Below, in pieces: positions 17,886-27,275 of a DNA stretch of 64,000 bases. Location of the stretch: IMG/VR virus record IMGVR_UViG_3300044846_002555, positions 78,860 through 142,859 of that record; one strand, 5' to 3'. Made by a program: the position numbers and the translations under genes. Source of the stretch: a virus. The notes under the pieces are model-generated. The model searched no databases. It was not told where the DNA came from and saw only the letters and a list, made by a program, of their open reading frames with translations. The stretch's first letter is position 1. Every line of letters starts with the position of its first letter.

Positions 17886-18674
17886 ATGATAAAAAAATTA
17901 GTTCACTTTAGTGACTTACATATAAGATTATTTAAAGACCACGACTTATATCGTGGAATCTTGAATAATATGTTGGAACAATTCAGAGAGATTGCTCCGG
18001 ACAGAATTGTCTTTACCGGAGACCTAGTTCATTCCAAAAACCAAATGACACCGGAACTTATTGAGTTTGTTGCTTGGATTCTTACGGAATGTTCTCAAAT
18101 AGCAAAAACGATTATTATAATTGGAAACCACGACTTCTTGGAGAGTAACTCTTCAAGGTTGGATGCTCTTACACCAGTGATTGATTCGTTGAAGAACGAC
18201 AACATCGTGTATTTGAAGAACAGAGGTGAATATGAGGACGATAATGTTGATTGGGTAGTGTATTCATTACTTGACCATAACATTCCACCTGAGATTGAAA
18301 AAACCGGTAGATTGAAGATTGGTTTATTTCACGGGCCAGTTCAGGGATTAACAACCGACATTGGATATAAGTTTGAAACCGGATTTGAAACAGATAAATT
18401 TAACGGATGTGATTTGGTTTTATGTGGGGATATTCACAAAAGACAAATCTTTAATATTCCGGGTGGAAAGAAAGCATATATGGTGGGTTCGACAATTCAA
18501 CAGAACTATGGTGAGACCATAACCAAACACGGGTTTGGTATCTACAATCTTGAGACAGATGATTATTCATTTGTTGATTTGGATAATCCAAAACCTTTCT
18601 TATCATTTAAGATGAAATCATTTGATGATATAATAAACGGAACTGAAAAATTAGTTAATAGTGGGAAATCTTAG
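17886..18674 (+). CDS. Mre11/SbcD-like recombination nuclease subunit (T4 gp47-like)
   Basis: A 262-residue metallophosphoesterase. Motifs in order are F-S-D-L-H, G-D-L-V-H-S, G-N-H-D-F-L-E, G-L-F-H-G-P and C-G-D-I-H-K-R. This is the full set of metal-binding motifs of Mre11/SbcD. With the Rad50-like protein at 21232 it should form the nuclease-ATPase complex that processes DNA ends for recombination-dependent replication, as gp46/gp47 do in T4. It is a little shorter than T4 gp47. Seven small genes separate the two subunits, unlike the adjacent arrangement in many phages. Confidence 0.88.
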   Translation: MIKKLVHFSDLHIRLFKDHDLYRGILNNMLEQFREIAPDRIVFTGDLVHSKNQMTPELIEFVAWILTECSQIAKTIIIIGNHDFLESNSSRLDALTPVIDSLKNDNIVYLKNRGEYEDDNVDWVVYSLLDHNIPPEIEKTGRLKIGLFHGPVQGLTTDIGYKFETGFETDKFNGCDLVLCGDIHKRQIFNIPGGKKAYMVGSTIQQNYGETITKHGFGIYNLETDDYSFVDLDNPKPFLSFKMKSFDDIINGTEKLVNSGKS

Positions 18675-18918
18675 AGACAAATATACTGATGAAGAGTGGG
18701 ATGAACTTGAAAGAGAGATTGAACACGAAAAAAAATTGGGACAACCCGATGATAGGTATTTAACAATTTTTGTTGATAATTTAACTAAAGACCAATTAAT
18801 TCAACTCAAAAATAAATTAATTGAATGTGATACACCAAGACATCAATATTGGAGAATTGATGATTGGATAAAGTATAGAGAAAATAAAGAACGTGAGACA
18901 AATACAATTAACGACTAG
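18661..18918 (+). CDS. Hypothetical charged protein, GTG start
   Basis: An 85-residue acidic, helical protein (D-E-E-W-D-E-L-E-R-E near the start). The start is GTG at 18661, overlapping the gp47-like gene by 14 nt, and the end overlaps the next gene by 26 nt. No recognisable domain. Confidence 0.55.
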   Translation: MGNLRDKYTDEEWDELEREIEHEKKLGQPDDRYLTIFVDNLTKDQLIQLKNKLIECDTPRHQYWRIDDWIKYRENKERETNTIND

Positions 18919-19582
18919 TCAATTAAAATCTGTACAAGAATATTGTAAATTAAATAAAATTGAAGATGTCGACAATTTTATCACAAAATGTTTTGCGTCC
19001 GGATTTAGTATTGAAAAGTACGGGTTACTTGGTGAAGATTCGGAAAAACCGGTAGAGATTGAAATTATCAAAGAAATACGGGTTGAAGTTCCGGTTGAAG
19101 TCATCAAGGAGGTTGAAAAAATTGTTGAAGTTGTTAAGGAAGTTCCGGTCGAAACCATCAAAGAAGTTGAGGTCATCAAATATGTTGATAGAGAGGTGGT
19201 TAAGGAGGTTAAAGTGGAAGTTCCTGTCGAAAAAATAGTATATATTCACGACAAAAAAGAAGAAGAAAGTGTCACAAATTTAGACAATATTTGTGACAAA
19301 CCTGAACCAATAATAGTTGAAAAAATAGTTGAAATTATTAAGGAAGTTCCGGTTGAAAAAATAGTAGAGAAAATTGTAGAAGTTGAAAAGATTGTTGAGG
19401 TAGAAAAACCAAATGATAAGGTATTACTTCTTCAAGAAACTTTACAGACATTAAAAAAAGAATTATCTTTAAAAAACACAAAGATTGAAGAACTTGAAAA
19501 TAAAAATAAACAATTAGAATCTAATATCACAAATCAAAAAGCGGTGTATTTGAAAGGTTCTAACTTAAATGAAACAATGTAA
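18893..19582 (+). CDS. Coiled, EVPVEVIKEVEK-repeat protein
   Basis: A 229-residue protein with a GTG start. Residues 1-50 look like a small helical domain. Residues about 60-175 are tandem Val/Glu/Lys/Pro units (E-V-P-V-E-V-I-K-E-V-E-K and variants), and a coiled-coil tail follows (LKKELSLKNTKIEELENKNK). The repeat is shared with the cytoplasmic tail of the membrane protein at 28412. Long rods of this type are frequent in phage proteins, but their function is not established. It overlaps its neighbours by 26 and 14 nt, so it is probably translationally coupled. Confidence 0.6.
   Translation: MRQIQLTTSQLKSVQEYCKLNKIEDVDNFITKCFASGFSIEKYGLLGEDSEKPVEIEIIKEIRVEVPVEVIKEVEKIVEVVKEVPVETIKEVEVIKYVDREVVKEVKVEVPVEKIVYIHDKKEEESVTNLDNICDKPEPIIVEKIVEIIKEVPVEKIVEKIVEVEKIVEVEKPNDKVLLLQETLQTLKKELSLKNTKIEELENKNKQLESNITNQKAVYLKGSNLNETM
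19069..19408 (+). repeat. Degenerate tandem repeat encoding (E)VPVE-x-IKEVEKIVEV units
   Basis: The DNA repeats GAAGTTCCGGTTGAA and variants at roughly 21-48 bp spacing. The same words recur at 28905-29095, so the two loci have short homologous stretches. Confidence 0.65.
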
Positions 19583-19928
19583 TATGGTATTATTAATTTG
19601 GTTACTAGCGGCATACGGAATGTCAAACATATTGGTCTATGGGTCAATATTTCAAGGATTAAGAAATTTTATAAAAGCGTGGGGTGAATCGGTATTACCT
19701 TTCAATGGGTTAGCTAAATTCATTGGGGATTTACTATCTTGTATGATGTGTACAAGTGCGTGGGTTGGTTTTTTCTTTGGAATTGCTTATTATTCACCAT
19801 CAACATCTTTGATTGGAACACCAACTTGGATTGGATGGTTCTTTGATGGGTTGATTGCGTCAGGGTTTGTTTGGGCATTCAACTCGATGGTAGAATGGTT
19901 TGAAGAAAATAGACCAACAAAGAATTAG
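19569..19928 (+). CDS. Small membrane protein with CxxC (DUF1360-like)
   Basis: A 119-residue protein with about three hydrophobic segments (5-24, 60-75, 88-108) and L-S-C-M-M-C-T-S-A-W-V-G, a C-x-x-C followed by a tryptophan in a membrane segment. I recall this pattern from the DUF1360 family found in phages and Gram-positive bacteria. It overlaps the preceding gene by 14 nt. Function unknown. Confidence 0.6.
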   Translation: MKQCNMVLLIWLLAAYGMSNILVYGSIFQGLRNFIKAWGESVLPFNGLAKFIGDLLSCMMCTSAWVGFFFGIAYYSPSTSLIGTPTWIGWFFDGLIASGFVWAFNSMVEWFEENRPTKN

Positions 19929-19931
19929 AAT

Positions 19932-20447
19932 ATGGAAAAAAGTTTAGGTGAATTTGTAATTAAGTTTTTACAAGACAAAACTCAAACAAGAAAGATTATT
20001 AAGTGTGATGATTTTTTCCAATTGATTGAGGATATGGGTATTACTGATGAAAGTGACGATGTTATAAGTATTATAAATTATTTAGAAGAAAATAATACGG
20101 ATATTAACTTTCACGGAGCAAACACTCAAAATTTTTACACTAGATATCGAAATATTGAAAGAAAAGTTCAGATGTCTAAAATGTTAAAAGGGTCTAAACC
20201 GGAAGTACAAAAACTAATTGAAAAAGTTGAAAGTATAACAGTTAAAGAAAGACCAGATTGGTTAGAAACGTATAGAAATGATGATGAGGGTGAATCACCT
20301 GTCGCTTATACAGATAAAGATAATAATTTAGGTAAAAGTATTCTTGATAGATTAACTAATGAAATTAGAGAACGAGTTGAAAATGAACCGGGGATTACTT
20401 TAGATGAAATACAAGAACAAATGAATAACGAAATAAATAACAATTAA
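19932..20447 (+). CDS. Hypothetical protein in the recombination block
   Basis: A 171-residue, acidic, helix-rich protein without recognised motifs. Residues 75-110 (MSKMLKGSKPEVQKLIEKVE) look like a helical hairpin. It lies 3 nt after the membrane gene and 16 nt before 20464, and is presumably co-transcribed with the gp46/47-like genes. Confidence 0.55.
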   Translation: MEKSLGEFVIKFLQDKTQTRKIIKCDDFFQLIEDMGITDESDDVISIINYLEENNTDINFHGANTQNFYTRYRNIERKVQMSKMLKGSKPEVQKLIEKVESITVKERPDWLETYRNDDEGESPVAYTDKDNNLGKSILDRLTNEIRERVENEPGITLDEIQEQMNNEINNN

Positions 20448-20463
20448 ATAAATAAATACAATT

Positions 20464-20727
20464 ATGCCAAAGTCAAAATTACGTGGTGGAGCAAAGGCTC
20501 ACAACAAAAGAGTTACAACAAGAAACAACACTCTTAGAGGATTAAGAAAGAAAGCTCAAGCGGAGTATCAAGAAATGTTTGAGAAACAAATGGAAGCGTT
20601 AAAAGTTCAATACCAAAATGAAAATGGTGAAACTACTGAATTAAATGCTGAGGTTCTTGGTGACGCAAATGATATTAACGTAACGGATGTTGAAGTTGTA
20701 ACTCCTGAAGTAACTGATGAGAACTAA
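20464..20727 (+). CDS. Small basic/acidic two-part protein
   Basis: An 87-residue protein. The first 35 residues are very basic (KSKLRGGAKAHNKRV) and could bind nucleic acid, while the C-terminal 35 are acidic. Similar small proteins occur in many phages, but I know no function. It overlaps the kinase gene by 11 nt. Confidence 0.6.
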   Translation: MPKSKLRGGAKAHNKRVTTRNNTLRGLRKKAQAEYQEMFEKQMEALKVQYQNENGETTELNAEVLGDANDINVTDVEVVTPEVTDEN

Positions 20728-21226
20728 GATAGTATCAGCATTTCCCGGAGTAGGGAAAACAACTTTTCATAAAAATAATCCGGAAACAACTTTGGATTCT
20801 GATTCAAGTGGGTTTAGTTGGGTTATAAATGAAAATGGTGAAAAGATAAGAAATCCTGAGTTCCCACAGAACTATATTACCCATATCAAAGAGAATATTG
20901 GTAAATACAAATACATCTTTGTTTCTTCACATAAAGAAGTTAGAGATGCGTTATTGGATAATTGTCTATATTTCTATTTGGTTTATCCGGATGATAACCG
21001 AAAAGATGAGTTTATTCAACGATATAGAGATAGAGGTAACGACGAGAACTTTATTAAGTTGGTTGATTCTAAATGGAATGAATGGATGTCAGAATACTAT
21101 TGGATGGATAGAGGTTGTGAAAAACTAACCGCATACGATGATTGGAATTTAGATACCGTGTTGGAAGCTCAAGATAGGAGAGACGGTGGTGATGTCATTG
21201 AAGAAGATGTAGAAGAACTGAATTAA
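20717..21226 (+). CDS. P-loop NTPase / small kinase-like protein
   Basis: A 169-residue protein with Walker A F-P-G-V-G-K-T-T (9-16), then a D-S-D-S-S segment (28-32) that could be the substrate-binding acid. A later Y-L-V-Y-P-D-D-N-R-K-D-E-F helix resembles the lid of adenylate-kinase-like folds. The most likely role is nucleotide or polynucleotide phosphorylation, with substrate unknown. It starts inside the end of 20464 and precedes the gp46-like gene by 5 nt. Confidence 0.65.
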   Translation: MRTKIVSAFPGVGKTTFHKNNPETTLDSDSSGFSWVINENGEKIRNPEFPQNYITHIKENIGKYKYIFVSSHKEVRDALLDNCLYFYLVYPDDNRKDEFIQRYRDRGNDENFIKLVDSKWNEWMSEYYWMDRGCEKLTAYDDWNLDTVLEAQDRRDGGDVIEEDVEELN

Positions 21227-21231
21227 AACAA

Positions 21232-23601
21232 ATGGATTTATTTAATCCCCCAATCGAATTTAATTACACAATAATGATAAAAGATTTAGATATCACAAGT
21301 TTTGATAATCCTTACCTACAGATTGTATGGGAGGACTATGCTGAAAACTTTACACAAGAAAAAATAAAAAGTGTTCGTCATTACTTCCAAAAGAAGTACA
21401 ACACAACCAATGTTAATGTTATTACAAAGACAAAGGTTGCTGACGACACCACACATACCGTAGACATATCCTTTAACATCTTGGATGAGAACTATCAATT
21501 AGAATTAGTTCGTTCATTCTTGGAGTCAAAAGGGAATATGGAACACTACGATGATATCTACCAACTTAATAGTATTGTAGATAACAAATTATTACAAGAC
21601 CAAACCGATGTCACTCCGTTTAAGAGATGGTACATTAAGAACATTGAGTTCTCAAACTTTTTATCCTATGGTGAGAATCAGAAGATAGATTTTGAGAAGT
21701 GTGATGGGATTACGGTTGTAGAGTCAAACCCACCTAACTTTGGGGGTAAGACAGTTCTTACTGTGGATTTACTTATGTTCTTATTTTTTAATGAGACAAC
21801 CAAGACATCAAAAGCTGAGGAGATATTCAACAGATTTACTGAAAGAAACAAAGTTGCCGTAAAAGGTGAGATAACAATCGATGGTGAGGAGTACATCATA
21901 TTGAGAAATATTGAGAGAAAGTTATCAAAGAAAAATGAATGGAACGTTAAAACCGAGTTGGACTTTTATAAAAGATTGTCTGATGGTAGTTTACAGAACT
22001 TCACCGGAGAACAACGAAGAGAGACCGAGGCGTTTATTAAAACGTCAATCGGGACTAAAGAGGACTTCTTAATGACCATTTTAACAACTGCCACCAACTT
22101 GGAAGAACTAATTGATGCCAAACCTACGGCGAGGGGTCAAGTTCTTTCAAGATTTATGGGGTTGGATTTCCTTAAACGAAAAGAAGAAGCTGCCAAAGAA
22201 ATTTATAGTGATTTCTCAAAAGGAATGTTATCAAACATTTATAACTCGGAACAACTTAAAACTGACAACCAAACTAATCAAGAAACCATTGATACTCTAA
22301 CGGAAACTAATGTTACGTTGGACACTCAATTGGAAGACGTTAAAGGTAGAATTGTTAAGGGTCAGGAGTATCGTGATGGATTATTAAAATCCAAACACAA
22401 CATTGATAAGGAATTGACAATGGTATCTCCGGACAAAGTTCAAGAGGAGATTAATGGATTGGATTTACAAAAGGGTAAAGCCATTTCCGATAGAGATGGG
22501 GTTAAGGTTATTGAACCATCTGAATTTTACCACGAGGACAAACACGATGAGGTAAAACAAGAGATTAAGGACTTGATTACCAAACAAGCGGAGAACAACG
22601 CAAAGATTAAAAGTATTGAAGAACTTAAGAGTTCGGTTGATGGTGGAATCAAATGTGAACATTGTGGTATTGAACTTATGAATGCAGCTATAACCAACGC
22701 AAAAATTGGTGAACTTGCCGGGTTTATCACGCACAAAGAGGAATTGGAGGGGTTAATGAGTGAATTAACCAGCAAAGAAGAAGGTTTTGTCAATCTTAAA
22801 AAAGAGTTTGATGAGTATGAAAAAAACAAACTTATCAAAGAGAAATATGAATTAAGTGTTGAACGTTTCCAATTGATGATTGACTCATTGAAAACCAAAT
22901 TGGAAAGATATTCTGAAGTTCAGGATAAGATTGTGGAAAACAATAAGACAGACGGATTATTGATTAAAGCGGGAATCAGAATTGATGAACTTGAGGGTGA
23001 GAAAAAAACCATTGAAACTAGTATCTCAAACAATAAGTTCACCATTAAAACTCTAACCGATAAAATTAATTCTAACTTGGAAACAATTAGAAAAATCGCA
23101 GAAGAGGCCGAAAGAGAAAGAATTTATAAAATCTATTTGGAAATCTTTGGTAAGAATGGGGTAACCAAACTTATAATGAAAACTATGATGCCACTTATTA
23201 ATAGTGAACTTCAAAGATTGTTGGAAGATAGTTGTCACTTCAGATTAGAGGTTAAGATTAATGATAAGAATGAAGTTGACTTCCTTATGATTGATAATAA
23301 CACTCAAGTTGAAAAACCAATGTCTTCCGGTTCAGGGTATGAAAGAACAATTGCCTCACTAGCGTTAAGAGCGGTATTAAGTAAAATCTGTTCATTACCA
23401 AGAGCAAATGTTGTTGTGTTTGATGAGGTATTCGGAAAAATATCCAACGACAACTTGGAGATGGTATCGGAGTTCTTCACAAAAATTAAAGAATACTTTG
23501 AAAAGATATTTGTAATCACACATAATCCACTAGTAACGAATTGGTCGGATAATGTGGTGAGGATTAGAAAAGAAGAAAATATTAGTTATGTTTCCCAATA
23601 A
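21232..23601 (+). CDS. Rad50/SbcC-like recombination ATPase subunit (T4 gp46-like)
   Basis: A 789-residue SMC-type ATPase. An additional N-terminal region of about 130 residues precedes the ABC half (F-S-N-F-L-S-Y-G, then a P-loop written N-F-G-G-K-T). A long coiled coil with a zinc-hook C-E-H-C near residue 478 follows. The C-terminal half has signature S-S-G-S-G-Y-E-R and Walker B V-V-V-F-D-E. It partners the Mre11-like nuclease at 17886 in end resection and recombination-driven replication. T4 gp46 is about 560 residues, so this protein is clearly longer, mostly by its N-terminal extension and coiled coil. Confidence 0.88.
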   Translation: MDLFNPPIEFNYTIMIKDLDITSFDNPYLQIVWEDYAENFTQEKIKSVRHYFQKKYNTTNVNVITKTKVADDTTHTVDISFNILDENYQLELVRSFLESKGNMEHYDDIYQLNSIVDNKLLQDQTDVTPFKRWYIKNIEFSNFLSYGENQKIDFEKCDGITVVESNPPNFGGKTVLTVDLLMFLFFNETTKTSKAEEIFNRFTERNKVAVKGEITIDGEEYIILRNIERKLSKKNEWNVKTELDFYKRLSDGSLQNFTGEQRRETEAFIKTSIGTKEDFLMTILTTATNLEELIDAKPTARGQVLSRFMGLDFLKRKEEAAKEIYSDFSKGMLSNIYNSEQLKTDNQTNQETIDTLTETNVTLDTQLEDVKGRIVKGQEYRDGLLKSKHNIDKELTMVSPDKVQEEINGLDLQKGKAISDRDGVKVIEPSEFYHEDKHDEVKQEIKDLITKQAENNAKIKSIEELKSSVDGGIKCEHCGIELMNAAITNAKIGELAGFITHKEELEGLMSELTSKEEGFVNLKKEFDEYEKNKLIKEKYELSVERFQLMIDSLKTKLERYSEVQDKIVENNKTDGLLIKAGIRIDELEGEKKTIETSISNNKFTIKTLTDKINSNLETIRKIAEEAERERIYKIYLEIFGKNGVTKLIMKTMMPLINSELQRLLEDSCHFRLEVKINDKNEVDFLMIDNNTQVEKPMSSGSGYERTIASLALRAVLSKICSLPRANVVVFDEVFGKISNDNLEMVSEFFTKIKEYFEKIFVITHNPLVTNWSDNVVRIRKEENISYVSQ

Positions 23602-23605
23602 AAGT

Positions 23606-23635
23606 TTGGGGAACATAATTTTTTTATTATCTTTG
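23606..23635 (+). promoter_or_regulatory. Bacteroidetes-type promoter for 23673
   Basis: TTG at 23606-23608, 19 nt, then TATCTTTG at 23628-23635. It directly follows the gp46-like stop, so the modification genes have their own promoter. A 13-codon upstream frame (ATG 23645) overlaps the main start. Confidence 0.8.
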
Positions 23636-23672
23636 TAACCTAATATGGAATTTAAAAACAAAACTATAGACT

Positions 23673-26129
23673 ATGACAAACACTGATAAAAGATTATCAT
23701 CAATTTTAGTTGAGAAAGACGTTGAAAATATTTATCGACAATATTTAACCAAAAAGTTTGGGGATATTATTTTTAACTCACCATTTAAATGCGATGGATA
23801 TGGGGAATCCAAAAAACACAATATTAGACTTATTTGTGAATTCAAAGATATACTTGATTTAACCCTCAGAATAAATCAAATTAAATCATTGTGTCAAGCA
23901 TTATATTATATTAAAAAATTTGAAATTTCAGGTAAAATTTTACCTTCAGTTATTTTTATTGGTGACCGAAGTAAATGTTTTGCGATTCACACTAATGAAA
24001 TATTTAATTATTTAGGGATGGATTTTGATTGGTCTATTGCACCATCTAAATCTTATACTAATATTGAATTAGTTAATTTAATGATGGTGGATGAGAAAAT
24101 TAATCCACACATATTTGGTATTAAAGATATTGCAAATTGTGTTGATAAGATTAAAGACCTTAATGATGGTGTTAAGAGATTAATACCAATTACCCCACAT
24201 AATGTTACCGAAGTATTTAAACACTTTGAAGATAATGTTATTGGTACTCACAAATTAGATACTAATCAATTGGCTAATTTATTTGTACAGTTATTAGTAA
24301 ATCCTGATGAAAATTATCTTCATCCAGTTGTTCGTAGAAAAACTGTTGTGACTAAATCATTTCGTGAAGTAAATCTTAAAAATAGAGAAGTTTTTGTATC
24401 ATTTTTTTCACATTTTTCTCGTGAATATACCCCAAGTCAAAAAGAACATTTAACAGCTGTTGTTGACCGTTTAGTACAAGATATAACTCGTCGTAAACAA
24501 GGTGAGTTTTTTACCCCGACTATTTGGGTAAATAAAGCTCACGAATATATTGAGTCAGTTTATGGGGAAGATTGGAAAGAAAAATATGTGGTATGGGACC
24601 CAGCGTGGGGGACCGGTAATTTAACTCGTGATTATAGATTTAAAGAACTTTATGTGTCAACATTAAATTATAGTGATATTCAAACGGCAGAACAAATGGG
24701 TTTTAACCCGGAATCAATTAAGTTTCAGTCAGATTTTTTAAATGATGATTACAGTTATTTACCTAAAAAATTAAAAGACTCTATAGAAGGGGGTAAACCA
24801 ATTTTTATTTTATTAAATCCGCCCTATGTTGCATCAGCTAATTTTGGGGAAAGTGATAAAAAAGGTGCGTCACAAACAGTTACAAGTATTAATATGGTTA
24901 AAGATGGGTTTGGTAAATCGTCTCAAAATTTATACGCTCAGTTCCTTTATCAAATTTATAAATTAAAGGAAAAAAATAATAATATTAATATTGGGATTTT
25001 TTCACCTTCATTATTTTTTACAGGTTCAAGTTTTAAAATGTTTAGAAAAAAATTTTTTAATGAGTTCAAATATGAAAAAGGGTTTTTATTTGATGCGTCT
25101 AATTTTGACGATGTTTCAAAAGATTGGGGGATAAATTTTGTTTTATTCAGTAGTGGTATTAATGATTCAAATATTTTTAATTTAGATACAATTAAAAAAA
25201 ATAAAAATGATTTTTCATCTGAATTTAATGGTGATGAATATTCATTAGAAGTTATTGGTGATAAGACTTTATATAATTGTGACTCAAATGTTGCGGCATC
25301 TGAGTGGGTTAGGTCTGAAATAAAAAATATTAAAACAGATTCTTCTTTACCACAATTTCAAAACGCAACTAAATTAAGAACGCAAGGAAAACTTAGTGGT
25401 GGATATATTGAAGACTCGTTAGGTTATTTTTATAATAATTCAAATAATATTGACAAGAACAGTCAGAATGTTGCTATGTGGTCGGCAGGATTTTATGCTG
25501 GTCACGGAGTATCGGTTATTAATGAAAATTTTTATAAGTGTGTTTCATTATTCGCAGCAAGAAAATTAATATCTAAAAATTGGGAAAATTCTAAAGATGA
25601 ATATCTTTCACCAAATGAGAATTCGGACAATTATTTTCAATTCAAAATTGACTCTATAGTTCATTCTTTATTTCATATACATTCTTATCAATCTAGTTTA
25701 AGACAAGTAGCACATAATGACCAATTATGGGATATTAAAAATGAATTTTTTTGGATGAGTAAAAACGAAATGACAGGTTTTGCGAATCAAAATAATTACA
25801 CTGAGTTATACAATGATGTGAGAACTGATTCGGACCGTTATGTACACACTTTATTGTTTGGGGAAGATGGTGTTTATGAACAACTTTCAAACGAGGCTAA
25901 GGAAGTTTTAGATGCTGCGACTAATTTAGTTAGACTATCATTCGGAATGAGAAGAAATTTTGCTGATAACACAAATTATCTTAATAGTTGGGATGCTGGT
26001 TATGCTCAACTAAAGTTACTTTGGAAAGAATATTTTCCTGAACAATTTAAAGACTTTAGGGTAAAATATAAATTACTTGAAGATAAAATGAGACCAATGG
26101 TTTATGAATTAGGATTTTTATTACCATAA
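23673..26129 (+). CDS. Type IIG-like nuclease-adenine methyltransferase fusion
   Basis: An 818-residue protein. The N-terminal part has a PD-(D/E)XK-like core, with D41 in K-C-D-G-Y then E56-F-K58 in I-C-E-F-K. The central part is an N6-adenine methyltransferase with G-E-F-F-T-P (277-282), motif I D-P-A-W-G-T-G-N (309-316) and motif IV N-P-P-Y (382-385). About 350 C-terminal residues could be target recognition. This order and length fit type IIG (single-chain restriction-modification) enzymes, though a pure methyltransferase with a decayed nuclease domain cannot be excluded. It has its own promoter and is richer in TTT runs than its neighbours, which may point to separate acquisition. Confidence 0.75.
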   Translation: MTNTDKRLSSILVEKDVENIYRQYLTKKFGDIIFNSPFKCDGYGESKKHNIRLICEFKDILDLTLRINQIKSLCQALYYIKKFEISGKILPSVIFIGDRSKCFAIHTNEIFNYLGMDFDWSIAPSKSYTNIELVNLMMVDEKINPHIFGIKDIANCVDKIKDLNDGVKRLIPITPHNVTEVFKHFEDNVIGTHKLDTNQLANLFVQLLVNPDENYLHPVVRRKTVVTKSFREVNLKNREVFVSFFSHFSREYTPSQKEHLTAVVDRLVQDITRRKQGEFFTPTIWVNKAHEYIESVYGEDWKEKYVVWDPAWGTGNLTRDYRFKELYVSTLNYSDIQTAEQMGFNPESIKFQSDFLNDDYSYLPKKLKDSIEGGKPIFILLNPPYVASANFGESDKKGASQTVTSINMVKDGFGKSSQNLYAQFLYQIYKLKEKNNNINIGIFSPSLFFTGSSFKMFRKKFFNEFKYEKGFLFDASNFDDVSKDWGINFVLFSSGINDSNIFNLDTIKKNKNDFSSEFNGDEYSLEVIGDKTLYNCDSNVAASEWVRSEIKNIKTDSSLPQFQNATKLRTQGKLSGGYIEDSLGYFYNNSNNIDKNSQNVAMWSAGFYAGHGVSVINENFYKCVSLFAARKLISKNWENSKDEYLSPNENSDNYFQFKIDSIVHSLFHIHSYQSSLRQVAHNDQLWDIKNEFFWMSKNEMTGFANQNNYTELYNDVRTDSDRYVHTLLFGEDGVYEQLSNEAKEVLDAATNLVRLSFGMRRNFADNTNYLNSWDAGYAQLKLLWKEYFPEQFKDFRVKYKLLEDKMRPMVYELGFLLP

Positions 26130-26132
26130 TTA

Positions 26133-26660
26133 ATGAAACAACTAACATATAATAGAAAAGGGGTGTTACACACACCCCTCCTTTACTGGCAAACCGACGA
26201 CAAAACTACAATCGCGATATATCAAGGAATGAGGGGTGAAAATCCGGAACTTGATTTTATTGTAAAATATAAGGAGGATGGTAAACGATTAAGAATGCCC
26301 TCACACACTCATTGGATTGTGGATTTATTGGTTAAAGCGGAACACAATAAAGAATTATTATTATCTTATGTTAATAATTTGATTTTAATTTATGAAAACT
26401 CTGAACCATTTAATTGTGTTGAAGAAAGAGATACTTATGAATTAAGACATAATTATGTTATGGATTTAAGATATAATGAGTTAAATGGTTGTGGGTATTA
26501 TAGTATTTCTACTTTGACGGCATTTATTGAGTTATTTTCAATTTGTGAAAAACAAACAAGTGGGGCGTTTATGTTCAAAGGGTTACTTGAAATGGTTAAA
26601 GAATATTGTCAAGGAAAAAAAGATTTTTACCAAATAGTTGGTTATTCCAAAAGAGTTTAG
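26133..26660 (+). CDS. Hypothetical protein linked to the methyltransferase
   Basis: A 175-residue protein starting 3 nt after the methyltransferase stop, hence surely co-transcribed. It contains aromatic- and acid-rich segments (HTPLLYWQTDDKTTIAIYQG at the start) but no motif I recognise. Position suggests an accessory role to the modification enzyme. The sequence itself does not show it. Confidence 0.55.
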   Translation: MKQLTYNRKGVLHTPLLYWQTDDKTTIAIYQGMRGENPELDFIVKYKEDGKRLRMPSHTHWIVDLLVKAEHNKELLLSYVNNLILIYENSEPFNCVEERDTYELRHNYVMDLRYNELNGCGYYSISTLTAFIELFSICEKQTSGAFMFKGLLEMVKEYCQGKKDFYQIVGYSKRV

Positions 26661-26668
26661 TACTTTTG
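26638..26668 (+). promoter_or_regulatory. Bacteroidetes-type promoter for the sigma-factor operon
   Basis: TTG at 26638-26640, 20 nt, then TACTTTTG at 26661-26668, which fits TAnnTTTG. The transcript would start near 26675, 24 nt before the ATG at 26699. Confidence 0.6.
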
Positions 26669-26698
26669 TAACATAATTTAAATTTAAACGTATAACGT

Positions 26699-27274
26699 AT
26701 GGATGGTTTAACCAAATACATTTTATTTGTCTTTGCAAAAAATGACAACCCAAAAGAATTTACAGAACAAATCGCAGAAGAATTATGTGTCATTTCCGAC
26801 ACACCCAATCTTAATTATTATTTCGGACCGGAGTCATCCGTGTTTACCATTTCAACATTAGATTCATATGAGGATGTAAAAGATTTTGTTGATATGATTT
26901 TAGGTGTGGGTGAAATTATGTATATATTACTACCTTTTACTCCTGACAAAATGTCATATGGATTACCTAAAAAAATATCTGAACATCTGTTTAATGATGG
27001 GATTAGTGACTTTATGTCAGGAAAATCTAACAATTCAGAGCCAAATGAATTTGAGGTACGAAAAATGATACAAGACAAAATCCGTGATACATTTAATTTA
27101 AACATTGAAAACTTTGACTTTGAATATGATGAAGATGAATGGTCTGACATTGATGAAATTAAAAATAAACAACGTAGTCCATCTTTAGATGAATTATTAG
27201 AAAAGATTAAAGAAAAGGGTTTAAATTCGCTAACTGAAAAAGAATTAATATTTTTAAACAAATACTCAAATTAA
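26699..27274 (+). CDS. Hypothetical protein upstream of the sigma factor
   Basis: A 191-residue protein, 1 nt before the sigma-factor start. The N-terminal 95 residues look alpha/beta (KYILFVFAKND, then a hydrophobic strand IMYILLPFTPD). The C-terminal 60 residues are acidic and helical (EYDEDEWSDIDEIKNK). Cistron order makes a regulator of the sigma factor possible, but there is no motif to support it. Confidence 0.55.
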   Translation: MDGLTKYILFVFAKNDNPKEFTEQIAEELCVISDTPNLNYYFGPESSVFTISTLDSYEDVKDFVDMILGVGEIMYILLPFTPDKMSYGLPKKISEHLFNDGISDFMSGKSNNSEPNEFEVRKMIQDKIRDTFNLNIENFDFEYDEDEWSDIDEIKNKQRSPSLDELLEKIKEKGLNSLTEKELIFLNKYSN

Positions 27275-27275
27275 T

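Noticed and set aside
18919-19249. Ser/Thr- or Asn/Phe-rich antisense frames opposite the EVPVEV repeats (also at 28552-29113)
   Set aside because: Low-complexity shadows of the repeat codons GAA/GTT/AAA.
23645-23686. 13-codon upstream frame overlapping the methyltransferase start
   Set aside because: Could be a regulatory leader, but nothing besides position supports it.
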